Below are positions 61,306 to 64,000 of a DNA stretch of 64,000 nucleotides, in pieces. The notes under the pieces were generated by a model. It was not told the DNA's origin. It made no database searches and worked only from the letters and a program-made list of their open reading frames with translations. The number at the start of each line of letters is the position of its first letter. Positions within the stretch are counted from its first letter, which is position 1. The position numbers were made by a program, and so were the translations under genes. This DNA comes from JAWXBM01 sp034440115 (GTDB lineage: Bacteria > Pseudomonadota > Gammaproteobacteria > Xanthomonadales > SZUA-36): assembly GCA_034440115.1 (NCBI GenBank), contig JAWXBM010000001.1:29452-93451 (forward strand). Direction: 5' to 3'.

Positions 61306-61584
61306 TTATTCCGCCCTGCGTATCAAAAAACAGAACAAACCCTTGTCTTCATTTAGTTGCAGCAGCTGGTTTCCGCTAATGCGGCAAAATGCGCGAAAAT
61401 CCAATACCGAGCCCGGGTCTGTGGCAATGACCTGTAAAGTGGCCCCGGCTGGTAGTTTCTGCAAAAGCTGCCGGGTTTTCAGTATGGGTTCTGGGCAATC
61501 CAGATGCCGCGCATCGAGTGTGTAATCAGCGCGGTCAAAGCCCGCCTTATCAAACCCCGTGTGTTTGGTGTCTCCGTTGCTCAC
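61306..61584 (-). CDS. tusA: TusA family sulfur-carrier protein
   Basis: The 92-residue protein has the TusA signature LDCPEPILKTRQLLQKLPAG, with the persulfide-carrying Cys in the CPEP motif, then VIATDPGSVLDFRAF. An N-terminal extension with GFDKAGFDRADY repeats is unusual. TusA relays sulfur for tRNA thiolation or sulfur oxidation; which one cannot be told. It is convergent with the persulfide-dioxygenase-like gene. Confidence 0.88.
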   Translation of the reverse strand: MSNGDTKHTGFDKAGFDRADYTLDARHLDCPEPILKTRQLLQKLPAGATLQVIATDPGSVLDFRAFCRISGNQLLQLNEDKGLFCFLIRRAE

Positions 61585-61594
61585 TGTTTTGATT

Positions 61595-62070
61595 TTACGC
61601 CGGACGAACGCACACCGCGGGTACGTTGAAAAATTTCAGGTCTTCAATTTCTTTCTGTAGCACTGATTGTTCCTGTTCGCCTGCTTGATCCAGTTGAGCC
61701 GCCAGACCGGCAGCTTCAGCCAGGTAAGCAGCATAGTATTGCTGGCGTTGATCAGGCTCCAAAGCTGTATAGGTGGGCCCACAGCATTCTAGAGCTGCAT
61801 CCAATGAAAACGGTTCGAGAAAAACGCGATCCTGTTTGTGCTTCCAGGCGCCAGTAGCCAAGTCGAAATCATATTGGGGTAAAAAACATGGCCTTTTTCG
61901 GCAATAAACTCTACCGCAGCGGCAATGTAGGCGACTTCGATATCGTCCATTACATAATGCAGGCTGATCCGACACCAACCCAGCTTGATGCCAGAATATC
62001 CCTGACGAATCCATTTGCGGTGCTGTTCGGAGCGCTCCTTCGAGACTGAGGTGATCGGGAGTGCTCATGT
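61595..62070 (-). pseudogene. C-terminal remnant of a class V aminotransferase family protein, frameshifted
   Basis: From about 62035 the minus strand encodes GYSGIKLGW, RISLHYVMDD, AYIAAAVEFIAEKGHVF, the usual C-terminus of class V aminotransferase-fold proteins. At 61884-61891 the frame switches and continues FLPQYDFDLATGAWKHKQ, LEPFSLDAALECC and so on to a stop at 61595. A T run of six where seven are needed explains the shift. No catalytic-domain sequence remains upstream. The apparent 157-codon frame from 62068 is a mixture and is not the native protein. Confidence 0.6.
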
Positions 62071-62218
62071 TGGGGCCAAGGGGTAGCGGTGGAAATGTGC
62101 GTGCCTGAAACCCTTATTCTAGCGTGATTCTGTTCTTGCCAGATTCTGATTTGAGCCAAGTCTTTGCTAGACTGGGGGTTTCCCGACGCAAAACTCGCTC
62201 AATTACAAGGATCGCAAC

Positions 62219-63703
62219 ATGTTAGACAAGGTTAAAACGCAGCTGCAACTTAAGAACCCAGGACTGTTGCGTGAACAGTCCTACATTAATGGCCAATGGA
62301 TCAACGCTGATGATGAGCGCAGCTTCGCAGTGACCAACCCGGCAGATAACAGCTTGCTGGCCAACGTGGCGGAACTGGGGGTGGCTGAAACACGCCGCGC
62401 CATTGAAGCGGCCAATGCGGGCTGGGGTGGTTGGCGGGCACAAACGGCCAAGCAGCGCGCCGCCATATTGCGGCGCTGGTTTGACTTGATGCTGGCCAAC
62501 AAAGATGATCTGGCGGCCATCATGACCGCCGAGCAAGGCAAGCCACTGGCAGAAGCCAGTGGCGAAGTCATGTATGGAGCCTCTTTCATTGAATGGTTCG
62601 CCGAAGAAGGCAAACGCATCTATGGCGATGTGATACCCAGCCACTTACCTGATCGGCGCATCCTGGTGACCAAGCAGCCGGTAGGCGTGGTGGCAGCCAT
62701 TACGCCATGGAATTTCCCTAACGCAATGATTACCCGCAAAGCCGGCCCTGCATTGGCTGCGGGTTGTACCATCGTGATCAAACCCGCTTCGGAAACGCCG
62801 CTGTCCGCGCTGGCATTGGCGGTTCTGGCTGAAGAGGCGGGCATTCCAGCAGGGGTGTTCAATATTGTTACCACTACCCAGTCCGCGGCTATCGGTAAAG
62901 AGCTGACCGAGAATCCATTGGTGCGGAAGTTTTCCTTCACCGGCTCAACAGCGATTGGCAAATTGTTGATACGCCAGTGTGCCAGCACGGTGAAGCGTGT
63001 TTCGATGGAATTAGGCGGCAATGCACCGTTTATTGTTTTCGATGATGCTGATATTGATGCCGCTGTGACCGGCGCCATCATTTCCAAGTACCGCAATGCG
63101 GGACAAACCTGTGTGTGTGCCAACCGCATCTATGTGCAGGAAGCGGTCTATGAAGAATTTGTCGAAAAATTCACGGCGGCAGTCCGAAAACTGAAAATCG
63201 GTCGCGGTGAAGAGGAAGGCGTAAACATCGGACCCATGATCTCCGCCAGTGCCATTGAGAAGGTAGAAGCACTGCTTGAAGATGCCCGCAGTAAAGGCGG
63301 AAACATTGTTGAAGGCGGTAAAAAAGATGCTTTGGGCGGCCTGTTTTACCAACCCACGGTGGTACGCGATGCGACAGCGGATATGGCCTTTGCCACCGAA
63401 GAGATTTTTGGCCCGGTAGCACCGGTATTCAAATTCAAAACCGAGCGGGAAGCCATCGACATGGCCAATGCCACGGAATATGGCCTGGCGGCTTATTTCT
63501 ACGCACGTGATTTAGGGCGGGTTTGGCGCGTGGCCGACGAGTTGGAGTACGGCATGGTGTGCATCAACGATGGCATTCTGTCTACTGAGGTGGCACCGTT
63601 TGGCGGTATGAAAGAGTCTGGTAACGGTCGCGAAGGCTCCAAGTACGGCATCGACGAGTACATCGAGATCAAGTACCTGACCATGGCCGGATTAAAGTCC
63701 TGA
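62219..63703 (+). CDS. gabD: Succinate-semialdehyde dehydrogenase
   Basis: The 494-residue enzyme oxidises succinate semialdehyde to succinate with NAD(P)+, the last step of GABA breakdown. It has TPWNFPNAMITRKAGPALAAGCTIVIKPASETP, FTGSTAIGK, the general base in ELGGNAPFIVFDDAD and the nucleophile in NAGQTCVCANRIYV. The Cys-x-Cys around the active Cys and the SGNGREGSKYGIDEY C-terminus fit GabD. AAGGA lies before the ATG. No GABA transaminase gene is near. Confidence 0.93.
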   Translation: MLDKVKTQLQLKNPGLLREQSYINGQWINADDERSFAVTNPADNSLLANVAELGVAETRRAIEAANAGWGGWRAQTAKQRAAILRRWFDLMLANKDDLAAIMTAEQGKPLAEASGEVMYGASFIEWFAEEGKRIYGDVIPSHLPDRRILVTKQPVGVVAAITPWNFPNAMITRKAGPALAAGCTIVIKPASETPLSALALAVLAEEAGIPAGVFNIVTTTQSAAIGKELTENPLVRKFSFTGSTAIGKLLIRQCASTVKRVSMELGGNAPFIVFDDADIDAAVTGAIISKYRNAGQTCVCANRIYVQEAVYEEFVEKFTAAVRKLKIGRGEEEGVNIGPMISASAIEKVEALLEDARSKGGNIVEGGKKDALGGLFYQPTVVRDATADMAFATEEIFGPVAPVFKFKTEREAIDMANATEYGLAAYFYARDLGRVWRVADELEYGMVCINDGILSTEVAPFGGMKESGNGREGSKYGIDEYIEIKYLTMAGLKS

Positions 63704-63711
63704 AAACGAGA

Positions 63712-63791
63712 TCAGAGTAATATTTTGTAACAGAGTAACCGTACTCTGAGGACAATATTCTGGGCAATGAACAACGGTTGTTCATTGCCCA
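63712..63791. terminator. Paired hairpins after gabD
   Basis: CAGAGTA/TACTCTG (63731-63737 and 63742-63748) and the perfect 14-bp stem TGGGCAATGAACAA/TTGTTCATTGCCCA (63761-63774 and 63778-63791, loop CGG) follow gabD. The second is strong enough to stop transcription, but no long T run follows. TCAGAGTAA at 63712-63720 and the CAGAGTA stem resemble the REP core, so the first may be a decayed REP unit. Confidence 0.5.
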
Positions 63792-63849
63792 TTCATTACG
63801 GTGCTTCACAATGATCTGGTAACTTTTGCGATGAAGGAGAGAACTCAAG

Positions 63850-64000
63850 ATGAATAAATTTACTGTACTGGCCATAAGTGCCAGCCTGCTGTTCCCGGCC
63901 GCTGTTTTTGCCGATAAAACCGTTGGACAGGGCGTTGATGACACGACCATTCAAGCGGAAGTGAAAGCCAAATTATTGAGCGATGATTTCTTTGGCGGCG
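63850..64000 (+). CDS. Exported protein, probably BON-domain (cut by window edge)
   Basis: Fifty residues are visible. A signal peptide ends VFA, followed by DKTVGQGVDDTTIQAEVKAKLLSDDFFGG, which matches the start of a BON domain (helix of the form VxxDxxIxxxVKxxL). Such periplasmic or outer-membrane proteins (OsmY-like) respond to osmotic stress. AAGGAG lies 10 nt before the ATG. Domain count and identity cannot be completed. Confidence 0.6.
   Translation, partial: MNKFTVLAISASLLFPAAVFADKTVGQGVDDTTIQAEVKAKLLSDDFFGG

Overview
The window is a stretch of gammaproteobacterial chromosome spanning the replication-origin neighbourhood. The class is indicated by the rpmH/rnpA/yidC/mnmE block divergent from dnaA-dnaN-recF-gyrB, by glyQ-glyS split glycyl-tRNA synthetase, by CmoA/CmoB, RdgC, GlnE and WaaA, and by the lineage-typical families DUF2333, DUF3379 and DUF2845. 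Pyrophosphate-type phosphofructokinase next to a short-LID adenylate kinase and Mpl suggests an aquatic, non-enteric group. The genus cannot be named from sequence alone. I see no rRNA, tRNA, CRISPR array, prophage or transposase gene.

Layout. 1-11.4 kb: DsbD (cut by the left edge), small membrane and SnoaL-like proteins, PPi-PFK divergent from adk-(membrane protein)-mpl-LON-like, a DedA/PAP2/LssY fusion, an SDR and HemL. 11.5-16.4 kb: rubredoxin, PspC, a CpdA-like phosphodiesterase, DUF192 and DUF4242 proteins, and a sigma/anti-sigma/DUF4252/DUF4252 operon. 16.4-19 kb: groESL behind a sigma32-like promoter. 19-24.4 kb: sulfotransferase, an unknown anchored protein, RdgC, a 53-aa membrane protein and a frameshifted M1 aminopeptidase. 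24.4-34.8 kb: GlnE, then envelope genes (GT4, WaaL, LpxL/HtrB, WaaA, TolC) and a Pcm-like methyltransferase. 35-39.8 kb: a second ECF sigma/DUF3379 pair, DUF2333, a small lipoprotein, AmpD, DUF2845, a small secreted protein and a YkgJ-type cysteine-cluster protein. 39.8-49.6 kb: BaeSR-like two-component system divergent from a Spy/CpxP-like protein, CmoAB, QmcA-NfeD, GlyQS and a degenerate GmhB-like protein. 49.6-60.3 kb: gyrB-recF-dnaN-dnaA on the minus strand and rpmH-rnpA-yidC-mnmE on the plus strand, with the likely oriC between dnaN and dnaA and two parS-like sites inside recF. 60.3-64 kb: a persulfide-dioxygenase-like hydrolase, TusA, a remnant of a class V aminotransferase, GabD and the start of a secreted, probably BON-domain, protein.

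Cross-cutting features. In-frame or intergenic 12-bp tandem repeats occur at six unrelated loci. Two inverted-repeat elements of the REP type built on TTGGGGTCAGAGT flank the 12.8-21.2 kb stretch, and one of them supplies the stop codon of rdgC. Three genes carry single-base frameshifts, which could be real decay or sequence error. Two proteins keep a recognisable enzyme fold but have lost catalytic residues: the PAP2 domain of the DedA fusion and the GmhB-like HAD protein.
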